Notes: generated by a model from the sequence alone, not told the origin. A DNA stretch of 64,000 nucleotides from Rhizobium sp. Leaf306 (GCF_001423425.1 NZ_LMNX01000002.1:62001-126000); one strand, 5' to 3'. Numbered from the stretch's first letter, positions 32,660 to 42,933 are shown. Numbers and translations are program-made.

Positions 32660-35613
32660 GCGCCTATCGCCTCGATGCCGGTGGTCTCGTCAACCGGGCC
32701 AATCCCCTGACATTCACATTCGACGGCAAGAGCTATACCGGGTTCGACGGCGATACGCTCGCCTCGGCGCTGATTGCCAACGACCAGATGCTGATGGGCC
32801 GCAGCTTCAAGTATCACCGCCCGCGTGGCCCGGTGACATCAGGTTCCGCCGAGCCGAATGCATTGATGACGATCGGTAGCGGCGCCCGTTCCGAGCCGAA
32901 CGTGCGCGCGACGGTGGCCGAGCTTTACAATGGCCTCACCGCCGTCAGCCAGAACCGCTGGCCGTCGCTCGCCTTTGATCTGGGGGCCGTCAACGGCTTG
33001 CTGTCGCCGTTTCTTGGCGCAGGCTTCTACTACAAGACCTTTATGTGGCCGGCGATGCTCTGGGAAAAGCTCTACGAGCCGCTGATCCGCCGTGCCGCCG
33101 GGCTCGGCAAGCTGACCATGGAGGCGGATCCGGATCGCTACGAGAAAGCCTGGGCGCATTGCGATCTGCTGGTCGTCGGCTCAGGGCCTGCGGGCCTGAT
33201 GGCGGCACTTTCAGCCGCCCGGGCCGGTGCGCGTGTGCTGATTGCCGATGAAAGTGCCCGCTTCGGGGGCTCGCTGCTATCCGAAAACGTCGTGATCGGC
33301 GGGCAGGCGGCGAGCGACTACGCCGCCGGTCTGGTCGAGGAGCTCGCGTCCTTTCCGAACGTGACGATGATGCCGCGCACGACCGTGTTCGGCTGGTATG
33401 ACGACATGGTGTTCGGCGCCGTCGAGCGGGTGCAGAAGCACGTGGAAACGCCGTCGCCGGATCTGCCGGTCGAGTGTGTCTGGCGCATCGTCGCCAAACG
33501 GGCGATCCTTGCCTCCGGTGCCGAAGAGCGGCCTCTCGTGTTCGGCGGCAACGACCGGCCGGGCGTGATGACCGCCAATGCGGCGCGCACCTATCTCAAT
33601 CGCTACGGCGTCGCTGCCGGCTCCAAGGTGGCCGTCTTTACCAATGGCGGCTCCGGTTATCGTACGGCGGGCGATCTTTCCGCCCGTGGCGTCGAGGTGA
33701 CCGCAATCATCGATGCGCGCGCGACGTCCACCGATCCGGCGCCCTACGGCGTTCGTGTCATTCATGGCGGCGCCGTCGTCGCCACAAGGGGCCGCAACCG
33801 CATCGATGCGCTGGTGGCAGAGCGTGCCGGCTTCGAGGAGGAGATCGCCTGCGATGCGCTGGCCATGGCGGGCGGATGGTCGCCGATCGTGCATCTCATG
33901 TGCCAGCGCGGTGCCAAGCCCGTGTGGTCGGACGCGGCGCAAGCCTTTCTGGCGCCGGATGTGGGATCAGGCTTTGTTGCTGCCGGATCCGCTGGCTGTG
34001 CCGACAGCATCGCCGCCTGCCTTCGCGACGGGGCGTCCAAGGCAGCTGCGTTTTCGACCGAACTCGGCTTTGCCGCCTATGCGGCAAACATTCCCGAGGT
34101 TGAGGGCGAATACGATCCTGATTTCGCGCCACTCTGGTATGTGCCGGGGGCCAAGGACAAGGCCTTCGTCGATTTCCAGAACGACGTGCATGTCAGCGAT
34201 CTCGGTCTCGCGCAGCGCGAGGGTTTCCGGCACATCGAGCACACCAAGCGCTACACCACGTCAGGCATGGCGACCGACCAGGGCAAGCTCGGCAATGTCG
34301 CGACGATCGGCATCGTCGCTGCCATGCGCGGCGTGTCGCCGGCCGAAATCGGCACCACGACCTTCCGGCCGTTCTACACGCCGGTCTCGATGGGCGCGCT
34401 CGCCGGCACATCGCGGGCCGAGCACGCGGCGCCGGTCAGGACCTCGCCTTTGTATGGCTGGGCCAAGAAGAATGGCGCGACCTTCGTCGAGAGCGGCCTC
34501 TGGTACCGCTCCTCCTGGTTTGCGCGCGACGGAGAAAAAACCTGGCGCGACAGCGTTGACCGCGAAGTGCGCAACGTGCGCGAAAACGCCGGTCTCTGCG
34601 ATGTCTCGACGCTCGGCAAGATCGAGATCTTCGGCACAGGCGCTGCTGAATTCCTGAACCGGGTTTATTCCAACGCCTTCCTGAAGCTGCCGGTCGGCAA
34701 GGCGCGTTACGGCCTGATGCTGCGCGAGGATGGGATGGTCTTCGACGACGGCACGACCAGCCGCCTGTCGGAAAACCACTATGTGATGACCACCACGACG
34801 ACTTACGCGACAGAAGTGATGGCGCATCTGGAATTTGCAAGCCAGACCTTCTGGCCTCATCTCGACGTGCGCTTCGTCTCCTCCTCCGACCAGTGGGCGC
34901 AGATGTCGCTGGCCGGACCGAAGGCGCGGATCATCCTTGCCCGGATCGTGGAAGACGACATTTCCGATGCGGCGATGCCGTTTCTCGGTGCGAAGGTCGT
35001 CACGCTCAAGGGTGGGCTGAAGGCGCGTCTGTTCCGCATCTCGTTTTCGGGCGAGCTGGCCTATGAGCTGGCAGTGCCCGCAGGCTACGGAGAGGCGGTG
35101 GCCGATGCGATCATGCAAGCGGGCCGCGAGGACGGTATCTGTGCCTACGGCGTCGAGGCGCTCAACGTCCTGCGCATCGAAAAAGGCTTTGTCACCCATG
35201 CCGAACTGGAAGGCCGCACGACACCCGACGATCTCGGTTACGGAAAGATGATGGCGATGACCAAGCCGGATTTCATCGGCAAGCGCCTCTCGACCCGTTT
35301 CGGCCTCACCGCCGCCGATCGCCTCCAACTCGTCGGCCTGAAGCCTGTGGAAACCGACAAGGAGTTCATGGCGGGCGCCCATCTGTTGAAAGATGGCGCG
35401 GCCGCGACGCTTGCGGGCGACCAGGGCTTCGTATCATCAGCCTGCTATTCGCCGACGCTCGGACACACGATCGGTCTCGGCCTTCTCAAATCCGGCCGCG
35501 AGCGGATCGGCGAGAAGATCACTGTCTGGGATGGACTTCGCGGCACCGAAGTCGCGGCGGAAGTCTGCCTGCCGGTCTTTGTCGATCCACAAAACACAAA
35601 ACAACATCTTTGA
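32656..35613 (+). CDS. soxA: Sarcosine oxidase subunit alpha
   Basis: The 985-residue protein has the SoxA layout: an N-terminal part with the FDGKSYTGFDGDTLASALIA strand set, an NAD/FAD-type Rossmann domain around residue 172 (DLLVVGSGPAGLMAALSAA), a middle region with RAILASGAEERPLVFGGNDR, and a C-terminal aminomethyltransferase (GcvT-like) half from about residue 610 (GATFVESGLWYRSSWF, then LCDVSTLGKIEIFG). The GcvT half moves the formaldehyde unit to tetrahydrofolate. It starts after GGGAGGGGAGCCG and overlaps soxD. Length is typical. Confidence 0.96.
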   Translation: MSAYRLDAGGLVNRANPLTFTFDGKSYTGFDGDTLASALIANDQMLMGRSFKYHRPRGPVTSGSAEPNALMTIGSGARSEPNVRATVAELYNGLTAVSQNRWPSLAFDLGAVNGLLSPFLGAGFYYKTFMWPAMLWEKLYEPLIRRAAGLGKLTMEADPDRYEKAWAHCDLLVVGSGPAGLMAALSAARAGARVLIADESARFGGSLLSENVVIGGQAASDYAAGLVEELASFPNVTMMPRTTVFGWYDDMVFGAVERVQKHVETPSPDLPVECVWRIVAKRAILASGAEERPLVFGGNDRPGVMTANAARTYLNRYGVAAGSKVAVFTNGGSGYRTAGDLSARGVEVTAIIDARATSTDPAPYGVRVIHGGAVVATRGRNRIDALVAERAGFEEEIACDALAMAGGWSPIVHLMCQRGAKPVWSDAAQAFLAPDVGSGFVAAGSAGCADSIAACLRDGASKAAAFSTELGFAAYAANIPEVEGEYDPDFAPLWYVPGAKDKAFVDFQNDVHVSDLGLAQREGFRHIEHTKRYTTSGMATDQGKLGNVATIGIVAAMRGVSPAEIGTTTFRPFYTPVSMGALAGTSRAEHAAPVRTSPLYGWAKKNGATFVESGLWYRSSWFARDGEKTWRDSVDREVRNVRENAGLCDVSTLGKIEIFGTGAAEFLNRVYSNAFLKLPVGKARYGLMLREDGMVFDDGTTSRLSENHYVMTTTTTYATEVMAHLEFASQTFWPHLDVRFVSSSDQWAQMSLAGPKARIILARIVEDDISDAAMPFLGAKVVTLKGGLKARLFRISFSGELAYELAVPAGYGEAVADAIMQAGREDGICAYGVEALNVLRIEKGFVTHAELEGRTTPDDLGYGKMMAMTKPDFIGKRLSTRFGLTAADRLQLVGLKPVETDKEFMAGAHLLKDGAAATLAGDQGFVSSACYSPTLGHTIGLGLLKSGRERIGEKITVWDGLRGTEVAAEVCLPVFVDPQNTKQHL

Positions 35614-35623
35614 GGGCATGACG

Positions 35624-36175
35624 ATGGCTTTGACACTTCTCCACCGCCATGCGCTCGAAGATCACATCCTGGGCTTCGAGACGAGCGCCAACCCCAACCA
35701 CCTGTCCGTCGCGCGGCGGCCGGTGATCTTTTCGGTGCTTGCCCATGCGGGCCAGGAGCAGGCCGTGGGCCTAGCACTCAAGGCTGCCCCGGATATCGCG
35801 CCGCGCTTCTGCGGCCCGGCGGAATGGCTGGCGGTGTCGCTCACCGCAGGCTCAGAGACCGTTGCCGGTCACTTATCCGAAATATCCGGCGCCTCCGTCG
35901 TTGATCAGAGCGACGGCAAGGTGCTGATGGCGATTTCGGGACCCAGCGTGCGGCAGATCCTTGCAAAATGCGTCGGCGTCGATCTGCATCCGCAGGCGTT
36001 TGCGCCGGGGCATTCCGCAAACATGCTGTTCGGCCACGTCGCAGTGAATTTGGCGCGCACCGGCCCCGATGCCTTCGAGATCATCACGCCCCGGTCGTTC
36101 GCCGGCTCGGTCTACGAGGACCTGATGGAAATGGGCCGCGAATTCGCCCTGACGGCATCGTTTTCGGGCGGGTGA
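35624..36175 (+). CDS. soxG: Sarcosine oxidase subunit gamma
   Basis: I chose the ATG at 35624 (GAGGG 8 nt upstream) over the ATG at 35618, which sits too close to the site. The 183-residue product matches SoxG: LLHRHALEDHILGFET at the N-terminus and VLMAISGPSVRQILAKCVGVDL in the middle, with PGHSANMLFGHVAVNLAR. It is the small GcvT-like subunit completing the soxBDAG operon, 10 nt after soxA. It ends 25 nt from the convergent higA gene. Confidence 0.92.
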   Translation: MALTLLHRHALEDHILGFETSANPNHLSVARRPVIFSVLAHAGQEQAVGLALKAAPDIAPRFCGPAEWLAVSLTAGSETVAGHLSEISGASVVDQSDGKVLMAISGPSVRQILAKCVGVDLHPQAFAPGHSANMLFGHVAVNLARTGPDAFEIITPRSFAGSVYEDLMEMGREFALTASFSGG

Positions 36176-36199
36176 AATTCGTCCGGGCCGTGACAGGTC

Positions 36200-36502
36200 T
36201 CAACCCGCCAAGGCATATTCCTCGATAGTCGCGAGTTCCGCCTCAAGAGCCTGCGCCTGCGTTTTCAGGTCGTAGCTCGTCTGCATATTCATCCACAGTT
36301 CAGGCGAGGTCTTGAAGAACCTCGCGAGACACAGCGCTGTATCCGGCGTGATTCCGACTTTCTCCGCGACGATACGTTCGATCGGCGTGCGTGGAACGTT
36401 GAGCTTTTTTGCAAGAGCGTAAGGTGTCATGTCCAGCGGCTCGAGATAGAGATCCCGCAAGATTTCGCCTGGATGAATTGCCGGGAGTACAGAGTTCACC
36501 AT
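36200..36502 (-). CDS. higA: HigA family addiction-module antitoxin, orphan
   Basis: The 100-residue product has the HigA pattern: IHPGEILRDLYLEPLDMTPY, the helix-turn-helix YALAKKLNVPRTPIERIVAE, then ALCLARFFKTSPELWMNMQT. Antitoxins of this family bind their own promoter and normally neutralise a HigB RNase encoded just upstream. Here only 80 nt separate it from the next leftward gene (36583-36849), which does not look like HigB, so no toxin partner is present. A perfect 12-bp inverted repeat lies 34 nt upstream of the start. It may now act as a stand-alone regulator. Confidence 0.88.
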   Translation of the reverse strand: MVNSVLPAIHPGEILRDLYLEPLDMTPYALAKKLNVPRTPIERIVAEKVGITPDTALCLARFFKTSPELWMNMQTSYDLKTQAQALEAELATIEEYALAG

Positions 36503-36536
36503 TTACGTCGCCTCGATGCCTCATGGGTGCATCCGA

Positions 36537-36565
36537 CTTTTAGTATCATGCATTGATACTAAAAG
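36537..36565 (-). promoter_or_regulatory. Perfect palindromic operator upstream of higA
   Basis: CTTTTAGTATCA and TGATACTAAAAG are exact reverse complements separated by TGCAT. The 29-bp site lies 34 nt before the higA ATG. Such sites are typical HigA operators with overlapping promoter elements. Confidence 0.7.
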
Positions 36566-36582
36566 CGTCAAGTCGAAGCGCT

Positions 36583-36849
36583 TCAGTGCTTCTCGCGAAC
36601 GAAGCTCCAGAGGCCCTTTTCCTGCGATGCTGCGGTGACGAGGTCGGGGCGCTTCTCCAGTGCCGGTACGAGGCTGTGCAGGCCTTCGACGCGGTTCAGG
36701 AGGTCGACGAATTCGGGGGCGAGGTCCTCGGCGAAATCGCGGCAGAAGCCGTGGATCACGCCGAACTCGATCGTCTTGCGCGGTGTCGCGTCGCGCATCG
36801 TGGTCAATACGCTGCCTACCAGTTCGTCGAAGCTCAGCACGTTTGTCAT
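36583..36849 (-). CDS. Small hypothetical protein (88 aa)
   Basis: The ATG at 36849 has AGGAAA about 7 nt upstream. The product begins MTNVLSFDELVGSVLTTMRD, is soluble and slightly acidic, and ends QEKGLWSFVREKH. No domain is recognised. Its length and charge do not resemble HigB-type RNase toxins (which are basic with a RelE fold), though it lies directly upstream of higA. The higA operator lies between the two genes, which also suggests separate units. Confidence 0.6.
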   Translation of the reverse strand: MTNVLSFDELVGSVLTTMRDATPRKTIEFGVIHGFCRDFAEDLAPEFVDLLNRVEGLHSLVPALEKRPDLVTAASQEKGLWSFVREKH

Positions 36850-37055
36850 GGCGCTATTTCCTGTCGCTTGGCGTTCATGAAAGGGCATACGCGGCGATTG
36901 AAAAATTAGTTTCAGCTTCCTGTCGCAAGATGGCGCGAAACGAACAGCGACTATGTCGGAAACGACAAACCCCGGTTCGCAGAACAGCCTATTGGCAATT
37001 CTCGGGAGGTTCTAGGCTCACCCCAAACAGGCATCAAGTTAGGGGAACGGGATAC

Positions 37056-39482
37056 ATGAAAAGCCATGCTCGAGTTGTCGTCATCGGTGGTGGTGTCGTC
37101 GGATGTTCGGTCCTCTACCATCTGACCAAGCTCGGCTGGAGCGATGTCGTGTTGCTTGAGCGTTCGGAGCTCACCTCAGGCTCCACCTGGCATGCGGCGG
37201 GGGGCATGCATACGATCAACGGCGATCCGAACGTCGCCAAGCTACAAAAATACACGGTCGAACTCTACAAGGAGATCGAGGCCTATTCCGGCCAGGATAT
37301 CGGCCTGCACATGACCTCCGGCCTGATGCTGGCGGCGACGCCGGAGCGGTTCGACTGGTTCAAGTCGCTGCTTGCCAAGGGCAAGTATGCAAACGGTGAA
37401 GCGCGGCTCGTCTCGGTCGAGGAAGCGCATGCGATGATGCCGTTGCTCAACCCGACGCAGTTCGTGGGCGCCGTGTTCGATCCGCACGAGGGCCATCTCG
37501 ACCCCTACGGCACCACCCATGCCTATGCGAAATCGGCTAAGAAGAACGGTGCCGAGATCTACCTGCATACCAAGGTCGAGGATCTGGTGCAGCTTCCCGA
37601 CGGAACCTGGCGGGTGATCACGGACAAGGGCGAGATCCGCTGCGAACATGTGGTGAATGCGGCCGGTCTCTGGGCCCGCGAAGTGGGGCGCATGGTCGGG
37701 CTGGAACTGCCGGTTCTTGCCATGGAGCACATGTATCTGATCACCGAGGATATGCCCGAGGTCGTGGATTTCAACAAGACGTCCGGTCGCGAACTGATGC
37801 ACTGCGTCGATTTCGACGGCGAGATCTACATTCGTCAGGAACGCAACGGCATGCTGATGGGCACCTATGAAAAGGACTGCCGGCCCTGGTCGCCGATCGA
37901 GACGCCCTGGACGTTCGGCCACGAACTCTTGGCCGAGGACCTTGAGCGCATCACGAACGAGCTGGAAGTGGGCTTCCGGCATTTCCCGGCCTTCAACAAT
38001 GCCGGCATCAAGACGATCATCAACGGGCCCTTCACCTTTTCGCCTGACGGCAATCCGCTTGTCGGGCCCGTGCGCGGCATGACGAATTTCTGGTCGGCCT
38101 GCGCTGTCATGGCCGGGTTCAGCCAGGGCGGCGGCGTAGGGCTGGCGCTCGCCAACTGGATCGTCGAGGGCGATCCCGGTTTCGACGTGTTCGCCATGGA
38201 TGTCACCCGCTACGGCGATTACGCGTCGCTTGCCTATACCAATGCGAAGGTGCGCGAAAACTATTCCCGCCGCTTCTCGATCCGCTATCCCAACGAGGAA
38301 CTGCCGGCTGCGCGACCACTGTTGACGACGCCGATCTACGACGCGCTGAAGGCGAGGGGTGCGGTGTTCGGCGCGTCCTACGGGCTCGAAACGCCGCTGT
38401 GGTTTGCGCCTGAAGGCGTCGAGGATGCGTTTTCCTGGCGCCGTTCCACCGATTTCGAGCATGTCGGCCGCGAGGCAAAGGCGGTGCGCGACAGCGTCGG
38501 GCTGATGGAGACCTCGGGGTTCGCCAAATATTCGATCGGGGGCGAGGGCGCGCATGCCTGGCTCGATCATATTCTCGCGGGCAAGGTTCCAGCCGTCGGC
38601 CGTATGGCGCTTTCGCCGATGCTGAACGAGGCCGGCAAGCTGATCGGCGATTTCACGCTCGCCAATCTCGGCGACGACGCGTTCCTGCTGATCGGCTCCG
38701 GCATTGCCGAGGACTATCATATGCGCTGGTTCGAGACGCATCTGCCGGATGACGATTCGGTCTCGTTCGATTGTCTCAATCTCGGTCTGGTCGGCCTGTC
38801 GATTGCGGGCCCCCGGTCACGCGATGTGCTGCAAAAACTCACCCATCTCGACCTGTCGGATCCGGCTCTGCCGTTCATGGGCATTGTCGAGATCGATCTC
38901 GGCATGGCGCCGGTCATCGTCGGCCGTGTCAGCTATACCGGCGATCTCGGCTTCGAGCTTTGGATGAAGCCGGAATATCAGCGCTATCTGTTCGATCTCA
39001 TCATGGAGGCCGGTTCGGAGTTCGGGATCACCCTGTTCGGCCTCCGCGCCTTGAATGCGCTACGTGTCGAAAAATCCTTCGGCAGCTGGTCTCGCGAATA
39101 CCGGCCGCTTTACGGTCCCGTGGAAGCGGGGCTCGGTCGCTTCATCGCCTATGGCAAGGAGGCCGATTTCATCGGCAAGGCCGCGGCGATCGAGGAAAAG
39201 GCGGAGGGCGGCGCGCTGCGTCTCGTCACCTTCGTCGTCGATGCAAAAGATGCGGACGTGCTCGGCGACGAGCCGATCTCGCTTGACGGCCAGGTCTGCG
39301 GCTGGGTGACCTCGGGTGGATACGCCCATGCCGCCGGCGTGTCGGTCGCCATGGGCTATGTGCCGAAAGAGGTCTCCCGAACGGAGGAGGGGTGGCAGAT
39401 CGAGGTGCTCGGCGAGATGCTCATCGCCCGGCTTCAGCCGCATCCGATCTTTGACGCCAACGGGTCGCGCATGCGGTCCTGA
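37056..39482 (+). CDS. Dimethylglycine/sarcosine dehydrogenase-type FAD oxidoreductase
   Basis: I chose the ATG at 37056 (AGGGGAACGGGATAC upstream) because the FAD Rossmann motif VVVIGGGVVGCSVLYHL follows at residue 5; the longer frame is a run-through. The 808-residue protein has an N-terminal DAO-type FAD domain (ELTSGSTWHAAGGMHTINGD near residue 38), a FAO-type middle, and a C-terminal GcvT half (from about residue 440: RRSTDFEHVGREAKAVRDSV, GITLFGLRALNALRVEK). It demethylates dimethylglycine or sarcosine, transferring the methyl carbon to tetrahydrofolate. It lies next to soxBDAG. Substrate choice cannot be settled by sequence. Confidence 0.85.
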   Translation: MKSHARVVVIGGGVVGCSVLYHLTKLGWSDVVLLERSELTSGSTWHAAGGMHTINGDPNVAKLQKYTVELYKEIEAYSGQDIGLHMTSGLMLAATPERFDWFKSLLAKGKYANGEARLVSVEEAHAMMPLLNPTQFVGAVFDPHEGHLDPYGTTHAYAKSAKKNGAEIYLHTKVEDLVQLPDGTWRVITDKGEIRCEHVVNAAGLWAREVGRMVGLELPVLAMEHMYLITEDMPEVVDFNKTSGRELMHCVDFDGEIYIRQERNGMLMGTYEKDCRPWSPIETPWTFGHELLAEDLERITNELEVGFRHFPAFNNAGIKTIINGPFTFSPDGNPLVGPVRGMTNFWSACAVMAGFSQGGGVGLALANWIVEGDPGFDVFAMDVTRYGDYASLAYTNAKVRENYSRRFSIRYPNEELPAARPLLTTPIYDALKARGAVFGASYGLETPLWFAPEGVEDAFSWRRSTDFEHVGREAKAVRDSVGLMETSGFAKYSIGGEGAHAWLDHILAGKVPAVGRMALSPMLNEAGKLIGDFTLANLGDDAFLLIGSGIAEDYHMRWFETHLPDDDSVSFDCLNLGLVGLSIAGPRSRDVLQKLTHLDLSDPALPFMGIVEIDLGMAPVIVGRVSYTGDLGFELWMKPEYQRYLFDLIMEAGSEFGITLFGLRALNALRVEKSFGSWSREYRPLYGPVEAGLGRFIAYGKEADFIGKAAAIEEKAEGGALRLVTFVVDAKDADVLGDEPISLDGQVCGWVTSGGYAHAAGVSVAMGYVPKEVSRTEEGWQIEVLGEMLIARLQPHPIFDANGSRMRS

Positions 39483-39762
39483 CCGTCGAAAGCTGAAGAA
39501 GCGGATAAGCCAAGACCGAAGCAGACCAGAGGTTATTTCTCTATAGTTTTTGCCATTCGTGTGGAAATCGTGCCGTTTTTTCAACAATGCCAAGCGGATT
39601 TGCGTCACGTGCTGCAAAAGCCACTGAAATTATGTCTGCCTCTTTCTTTTGCACTTCACATTTCGATCGAAACCGGTAGGAATCAAAAAAATTGAAGATC
39701 CTATCAGGGACATTCAAGCGAAAGATGCGGCCGCCAAGGATCGCATCCGCAGGGGAAAATAT

Positions 39763-40665
39763 ATGGAATATTTTATCCAGCAGCTCATAAACGGGCTGAC
39801 TCTCGGATCCATCTATGGGCTCGTGGCAATCGGCTATACGATGGTTTACGGCATCATCGGCATGATCAACTTTGCCCATGGTGACATCTTCATGCTCGGC
39901 GGCTTTGCCGCCCTGATCGTGTTCCTGCTTGCCACATCCTTCTTCGCCGGCATTCCGGTGGCGCTGCTGCTTTTGCTGATGCTGCTCGTCGGCATGCTGA
40001 TGACAGGCCTGTGGAACTGGACGATCGAGCGGATCGCCTACCGTCCGCTGCGCGGCTCGTTCCGCCTGGCGCCGCTGATCACCGCGATCGGCATGTCGAT
40101 CTTTCTGTCGAACTTCATCCAGGTGACGCAGGGTCCGCGCAACAAGCCGATCCCGCCGCTGGTCACCGACACCTATCATTTCGGTGCGATCACGGTGTCG
40201 CTGAAGCAGATCCTGATCGTCGTGATCACCTCGATCCTGCTGTTTGCGTTCTGGTACATCGTCAACAAGACGCCGCTCGGCCGTGCCCAGCGCGCCACCG
40301 AACAGGATCGCAAGATGGCGGCTCTGCTCGGCGTCGACGTCGACAAGACGATCTCGATCACCTTCATCATGGGCGCGGCTCTCGCCGCCGTCGCCGGTGC
40401 CATGTACCTGATGTACTACGGTGTCGCCTCGTTCAACGACGGCTTCATTCCGGGTGTGAAGGCATTCACCGCAGCCGTTCTCGGCGGCATCGGCTCTCTG
40501 CCGGGCGCTGTTCTCGGCGGGTTGCTGATCGGCCTCATCGAAAGCCTGTGGTCGGCGTATTTCTCGATCGCCTACAAGGATGTCGCGACCTTTGCGATCC
40601 TCGCCTTCGTGCTGATCTTCAAGCCGACCGGCATCCTCGGTCGTCCTGAAGTGGAGAAGGTGTAA
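39763..40665 (+). CDS. livH: Branched-chain amino acid ABC permease LivH (BraD)
   Basis: The ATG at 39763 (AGGGG 7 nt upstream) gives 300 aa; an upstream in-frame start at 39649 lies in a non-coding-looking AT-rich stretch. About 8 transmembrane helices are seen, with the LivH hallmarks [36 protein letters not shown] and [20 protein letters not shown]. It forms the inner-membrane channel with LivM. It is the first gene of livHMGF-DUF6867-livJ. The 280-nt gap before it (39483-39762) should hold the promoter; I see no recognised site. Confidence 0.95.
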   Translation: MEYFIQQLINGLTLGSIYGLVAIGYTMVYGIIGMINFAHGDIFMLGGFAALIVFLLATSFFAGIPVALLLLLMLLVGMLMTGLWNWTIERIAYRPLRGSFRLAPLITAIGMSIFLSNFIQVTQGPRNKPIPPLVTDTYHFGAITVSLKQILIVVITSILLFAFWYIVNKTPLGRAQRATEQDRKMAALLGVDVDKTISITFIMGAALAAVAGAMYLMYYGVASFNDGFIPGVKAFTAAVLGGIGSLPGAVLGGLLIGLIESLWSAYFSIAYKDVATFAILAFVLIFKPTGILGRPEVEKV

Positions 40666-40666
40666 C

Positions 40667-42055
40667 ATGGCGACCGTATCGGAAACCGTTCCCAACAACG
40701 TCATGGCCAAGGCGATCAAGGAAGGCATATTTGCGGGCGTCATCGCCTTCCTGATGTTCTCCCTGTTCGTCGGCATCGAGACCTATCAGGATATCAACAA
40801 CCAGCTCGTCTGGCGCACCCGCTGGGGCCTGCTTGCGGTGTTCGTGGCAGTCGCTGCCGTCGGTCGCTTCATGACCGTCGCCTTTATCAAGCCCCATCTC
40901 GACCGTCGCAAACTTGCCAAGGCCAAAGCCGGCATTCTCGAGATTTCGGAAGAGAAGAGCTTCTTCCATCGCCACTTCCTCAAGTTCGCGCTGGTCTTCC
41001 TGCTCATCTATCCATTCCTGTCGCTGCTGATCGTCGGCAAGCAGGGCTCGCTGAAATATGTCGACAACTTCGGCATCCAGATCCTCATCTATGTGATGCT
41101 CGCCTGGGGCCTCAACATCGTCGTCGGTCTCGCCGGTCTGCTCGATCTTGGCTATGTCGCCTTCTATGCGGTCGGCGCCTATTCCTACGCGCTTCTGTCA
41201 TCCTATTTCGGCTTCTCGTTCTGGCTGCTGCTGCCGATGTCCGGCATTCTCGCCGCGCTCTGGGGCGTCATCCTCGGCTTCCCGGTGTTGAGATTGCGGG
41301 GTGACTACCTTGCCATCGTGACGCTCGCCTTCGGTGAAATCATCCGGCTTGTTCTGATCAACTGGACCGACGTCACCAAGGGCACGTTCGGTATCTCGGG
41401 CATTGCCAAGGCGTCGTTCTTCGGCATCTGGTCGTTCGATACGGGCTCCCCGAACAACTTCGTCAAGGCCTGGGGTCTTTCGGCTTCGTCGGTCTATTAC
41501 AAGATCTTCCTGTTCTACATCATCCTCGCGCTCTGCATGCTGACGGCATATGTCACCATTCGCCTGCGTCGCATGCCGATCGGTCGTGCATGGGAAGCGT
41601 TGCGCGAAGACGAAATCGCCTGCCGCTCGCTCGGCATCAACACCGTCACCACCAAGCTCACGGCATTTGCCACGGGCGCGATGTTCGGCGGTTTTGCGGG
41701 CTCCTTCTTCGCGACCCGCCAGGGCTTCGTCTCTCCGGAAAGCTTCGTCTTCCTGGAATCGGCGGTCATTCTGGCCATCGTGGTTCTCGGCGGCATGGGT
41801 TCGCTGACCGGTATCGCGATCGCCGCTGTCATCATGGTCGGCGGTACCGAAATCCTGCGCGAGATGTCGTTCCTGAAGATCATCTTCGGCCCCGACTTCA
41901 CCCCGGAACTCTACCGCATGCTGCTGTTCGGGCTGGCGATGATCATCGTCATGCTGTTCAAGCCGCGTGGCTTCGTGGGCTCGCGTGAGCCGACAGCCTT
42001 CCTGAAGGAGCGCAAGGCCATCTCCGGCAGCTTCACCAAGGAAGGCCACGGCTGA
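40667..42055 (+). CDS. livM: Branched-chain amino acid ABC permease LivM (BraE)
   Basis: The 462-residue permease starts one base after the livH stop. The LivM core runs from about residue 125: [20 protein letters not shown] then [16 protein letters not shown], and the C-terminal [20 protein letters not shown] matches the family. It has an N-terminal extension of about 120 residues with three extra hydrophobic segments, usual for rhizobial BraE. The stop overlaps the livG start by one base. Confidence 0.94.
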   Translation: MATVSETVPNNVMAKAIKEGIFAGVIAFLMFSLFVGIETYQDINNQLVWRTRWGLLAVFVAVAAVGRFMTVAFIKPHLDRRKLAKAKAGILEISEEKSFFHRHFLKFALVFLLIYPFLSLLIVGKQGSLKYVDNFGIQILIYVMLAWGLNIVVGLAGLLDLGYVAFYAVGAYSYALLSSYFGFSFWLLLPMSGILAALWGVILGFPVLRLRGDYLAIVTLAFGEIIRLVLINWTDVTKGTFGISGIAKASFFGIWSFDTGSPNNFVKAWGLSASSVYYKIFLFYIILALCMLTAYVTIRLRRMPIGRAWEALREDEIACRSLGINTVTTKLTAFATGAMFGGFAGSFFATRQGFVSPESFVFLESAVILAIVVLGGMGSLTGIAIAAVIMVGGTEILREMSFLKIIFGPDFTPELYRMLLFGLAMIIVMLFKPRGFVGSREPTAFLKERKAISGSFTKEGHG

Positions 42056-42933
42056 TGGCGACGGATATGACGACTATGACGAAAGACACGATCCTGAGGG
42101 TCGAGCATCTGTCGATGCGGTTTGGTGGCCTGATGGCGATCGACGACTTCTCGTTCGAAGCCAAGCGCGGTGAAATCACCGCGCTGATTGGCCCGAACGG
42201 CGCTGGCAAGACGACGGTGTTCAACTGCATCACCGGCTTTTACAAGCCGACGATGGGCATGCTGACCCTGCATCGCAGCAACGGCCGGGAGTTCCTTTTG
42301 GAACGCCTTCGCGATTTCGAGATCAACAAGGTCGCGGGTGTTGCCCGTACCTTCCAGAACATCCGGCTGTTTTCCGGCCTGACGGTTCTCGAAAACCTGC
42401 TGGTTGCGCAGCACAATGTGCTGATGAAGGCTTCGGGTTACACGATCCTCGGCCTCTTGGGTCTGCCGACCTACAAGAACGCTGCCAAGGCCGCGATCGA
42501 AAAGGCTGAATACTGGTTGGACAAGGCGGATCTGACAGACCGCGCCGACGACCCGGCCGGCGATCTTTCCTATGGCGCCCAGCGCCGGCTGGAAATTGCC
42601 CGCGCCATGTGCACAGGGCCGGAGCTTCTGTGCCTGGACGAGCCCGCCGCCGGCCTCAACCCGAAGGAATCGCTGACGCTCAACGCGCTGTTGCGCGGCA
42701 TCCGCGACGAAGGCACGTCGCTGCTCCTGATCGAGCACGACATGTCCGTCGTCATGGAGATTTCGGATCACGTCGTGGTTCTGGAATACGGCCAGAAGAT
42801 TTCCGACGGAACGCCTGATCACGTGAAGAACGACCCGAGGGTGATCGCAGCCTATCTCGGCGTCGAGGATGATGAAGTTGAAGAAATCGAGGAAAAGCTC
42901 GACAAGGGCATTATTGAAGAGGGGTCCGTCTGA
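42055..42933 (+). CDS. livG: Branched-chain amino acid ABC ATPase LivG (BraF)
   Basis: The 292-residue ABC ATPase has Walker A GPNGAGKTT near residue 46, the Q-loop in VARTFQNIRLF, a signature in LSYGAQRRLEIARA, and Walker B LLCLDEPAAGLNP with the H-loop in LIEHDMSVVM. It energises branched-chain amino acid uptake with LivF. It overlaps livM and livF by one base each, a tight operon. The C-terminal tail is acidic (DDEVEEIEEKLD). Confidence 0.95.
   Translation: MATDMTTMTKDTILRVEHLSMRFGGLMAIDDFSFEAKRGEITALIGPNGAGKTTVFNCITGFYKPTMGMLTLHRSNGREFLLERLRDFEINKVAGVARTFQNIRLFSGLTVLENLLVAQHNVLMKASGYTILGLLGLPTYKNAAKAAIEKAEYWLDKADLTDRADDPAGDLSYGAQRRLEIARAMCTGPELLCLDEPAAGLNPKESLTLNALLRGIRDEGTSLLLIEHDMSVVMEISDHVVVLEYGQKISDGTPDHVKNDPRVIAAYLGVEDDEVEEIEEKLDKGIIEEGSV

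Noticed and set aside
36660-37055. N-terminal extension of the dimethylglycine dehydrogenase
   Set aside because: The extension is Arg-rich run-through opposite another gene, and the FAD motif starts only at residue 5 of the shorter product.
37242-38741. 499-codon open frame opposite the dimethylglycine dehydrogenase gene
   Set aside because: Mirror frame of a confident gene; His/Arg/Asp-rich product with no signal or domain and no ribosome binding site.
39541-40776. 411-codon open frame opposite livH
   Set aside because: Antisense to a clear permease gene; highly charged product without family resemblance.
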